From an uncultured Oscillibacter sp. (lineage in GTDB: Bacteria; Bacillota_A; Clostridia; Oscillospirales; Oscillospiraceae), in NCBI GenBank assembly GCA_902462475.1, contig CABQCB010000106.1:1-6529 (forward strand): DNA of 6,529 nucleotides. The letters are read 5' to 3'. The position numbers and the translations under genes are program-made. A model generated the notes under the pieces. That model was not told the DNA's origin, made no database searches, and worked only from the letters and a program-made list of their open reading frames with translations. Position 1 is the stretch's first letter; each line of letters begins with the position of its first letter. Shown here piece by piece: positions 5,287 to 6,529 of this stretch.

Positions 5287-6529
5287 TTATTTCAGTTTCT
5301 CAGCCACAAAATCGTCCACGGAGGCCAGTGCGTCGTCCAGCTTCAGAAGATCGCTGCCGCCGCCCATGGCGCTGTCGGGCTTGCCGCCGCCCTTGCCGCC
5401 GCAGATGGCGCACACGTTCTTCACCAGATCGCCGGCCTTGATGCCCTTGGCCACGGCTTCCTTGCCGCACACGGCCAGGAAGGTGATCTTGCTGTCATTG
5501 ACGGAAGAGAGCACGGCCACCACATTGGGCTCCTTGTCCCGCAGGAAGTCGCCCATCTGACGCAGAGCGTTGGCATCCATGCCGTCGCGGTGGGCGGTGA
5601 GCACCTTCATGCCGCAAACGTCCTTGGCGGACATAAGGAACTGACGGGCCTCGCCCAAAGAGGCCTCCGCCTTGAACTTCTCCAGTGCCTGACGGGTGGC
5701 CTTCAGCTCGGCGATCTGCTGCTCCACCTTGTCCACCAGGTCGACGGGGGTAGTCTTGAGCATCTGGGCCGCATGGAACAGCAGTTCCTGGTTTCGGTTC
5801 ATCACATCCAAGCTCACCTTGCCCACGGTGGCCTCGATCCGGCGCACGCCGGAGGCAACGGAGCCCTCGGAGCGGATGCGGAAGGGACCGATCTTGGCGG
5901 TGTTGTCCACATGGGTGCCGCCGCAGAACTCCATGGAGAAGTCGCCCATCTCCACCACGCGGACGGTCTCGCCGTACTTCTCGCCGAACATGGCGATGGC
6001 GCCCTTCTTCTTGGCTTCCTCAATGGGCAGTACTTCCGTCACCACGGTGTAGCCCTCCAGTACGGCGTCGTTGACCAGACGGTCGATCTCGCCCATCTGC
6101 TGGGGGGTGATGCCCTCAAAGTGGGTGAAGTCGAAGCGCAGGCGGTCGGGCTCCACCAAAGAGCCGGCCTGATGGACATGGTCGCCCAGGACCTTCTTCA
6201 GCGCCGCGTCCAGCAGATGGGTGGCGCTGTGGGCACGCATGATGGCCTTGCGGCGGTCCGCATCGATGGTGGCGGTAACGGTGCCGCCCACCTGGAACTG
6301 GCCGGAGACCACCTTGCCGTAATGCATGAATTTGCCGCCCTTGTTCTTCTGGACGTTGCTTACCTCGAAGCGGGCCTCGCCGGCGGTGATGACGCCGTGG
6401 TCAGCTACCTGGCCGCCCATCTCGGCATAGAACGGGGTCTGATCCAGCACCAAAATGGCCTCGGCACCGGCGGACACCTCGTCCCGCAGCTCCTCGTCAG
6501 CCACGATGGCCAGGATCTTGCCTTGCTCC
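5287..6529 (-). CDS. alaS: Alanyl-tRNA synthetase, C-terminal 413 residues (N-terminus beyond the right edge)
   Basis: AlaRS charges tRNA-Ala and clears mischarged Ser-tRNA. The frame is open from the right edge to TAA at 5287-5289; with a usual length near 875-880, about the last 47 percent is present. A GTG at 6504 is internal and not a start. In order: the end of the tRNA-recognition/linker region with DQTPFYAEMGGQVADHG; the editing domain with HSATH (zinc-site histidines at fragment residues 100 and 104) and EFCGGTHVDN (C201, H205); a helical linker (VDKVEQQIAELKATRQALEK); and the C-Ala/DHHA1 domain with the glycine-rich GGKGGGKPDSAMGGG motif. All editing-site zinc ligands are intact. The catalytic domain is not visible. 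It heads a likely operon with the broken gene, DUF4250 and HIT genes downstream on the same strand, although a strong hairpin follows its stop. Confidence 0.98.
   Translation of the reverse strand, partial: EQGKILAIVADEELRDEVSAGAEAILVLDQTPFYAEMGGQVADHGVITAGEARFEVSNVQKNKGGKFMHYGKVVSGQFQVGGTVTATIDADRRKAIMRAHSATHLLDAALKKVLGDHVHQAGSLVEPDRLRFDFTHFEGITPQQMGEIDRLVNDAVLEGYTVVTEVLPIEEAKKKGAIAMFGEKYGETVRVVEMGDFSMEFCGGTHVDNTAKIGPFRIRSEGSVASGVRRIEATVGKVSLDVMNRNQELLFHAAQMLKTTPVDLVDKVEQQIAELKATRQALEKFKAEASLGEARQFLMSAKDVCGMKVLTAHRDGMDANALRQMGDFLRDKEPNVVAVLSSVNDSKITFLAVCGKEAVAKGIKAGDLVKNVCAICGGKGGGKPDSAMGGGSDLLKLDDALASVDDFVAEKLK

Overview
The window looks like chromosome of a GC-rich Gram-positive anaerobe of the Clostridia, most likely an Oscillospiraceae-type gut bacterium. 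This is inferred from strong AGGAGG-type ribosome binding sites, sigma-A promoters standing out as AT-rich islands in GC-rich coding DNA, an SLH-domain secreted protein, and a small DUF4250 protein of a kind I know from Clostridia. I cannot name the species. No mobile element, CRISPR array, tRNA or rRNA was seen.

Layout, left to right. (1) Positions 1-1066, minus strand: a small XRE/Cro-CI regulator followed by the first 282 codons of comEC, the DNA-uptake channel, which runs off the left edge. Regulator stop and comEC start share the bases ATGA, and a 9-bp-arm inverted repeat sits just upstream of the regulator as a likely operator. (2) Positions 1181-2672, plus strand: a monocistronic transcription unit with a clear promoter, a secreted protein with SLH repeats and a beta-rich C-terminal region, and a strong intrinsic terminator. 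(3) Positions 2691-4312, plus strand: a near-consensus promoter, a sodium:solute symporter, and a perfectly palindromic terminator shared with the converging gene on the other side. (4) Positions 4316-6529, minus strand: a probable operon reading alaS (C-terminal half only) -> a broken or frameshifted unknown gene -> a 57-codon DUF4250 gene -> a HIT/HINT-family nucleotide hydrolase.

How the parts relate. The regulator and comEC are almost certainly co-transcribed and translationally coupled, which suggests local control of the competence channel. The alaS-to-HIT group is ordinary housekeeping, but the pairing of an aminoacyl-tRNA synthetase with a HIT hydrolase is functionally suggestive, because HINT enzymes can cleave aminoacyl-adenylates. 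The secreted protein and the symporter each have their own promoter and terminator and show no functional link to the rest.

Most of the window is conventional. The points most worth following are the coupled regulator-comEC pair with its operator, the three-frame remnant between alaS and DUF4250, and the Met-Asp repeat protein. I did not find convincing evidence for a new multi-gene system.
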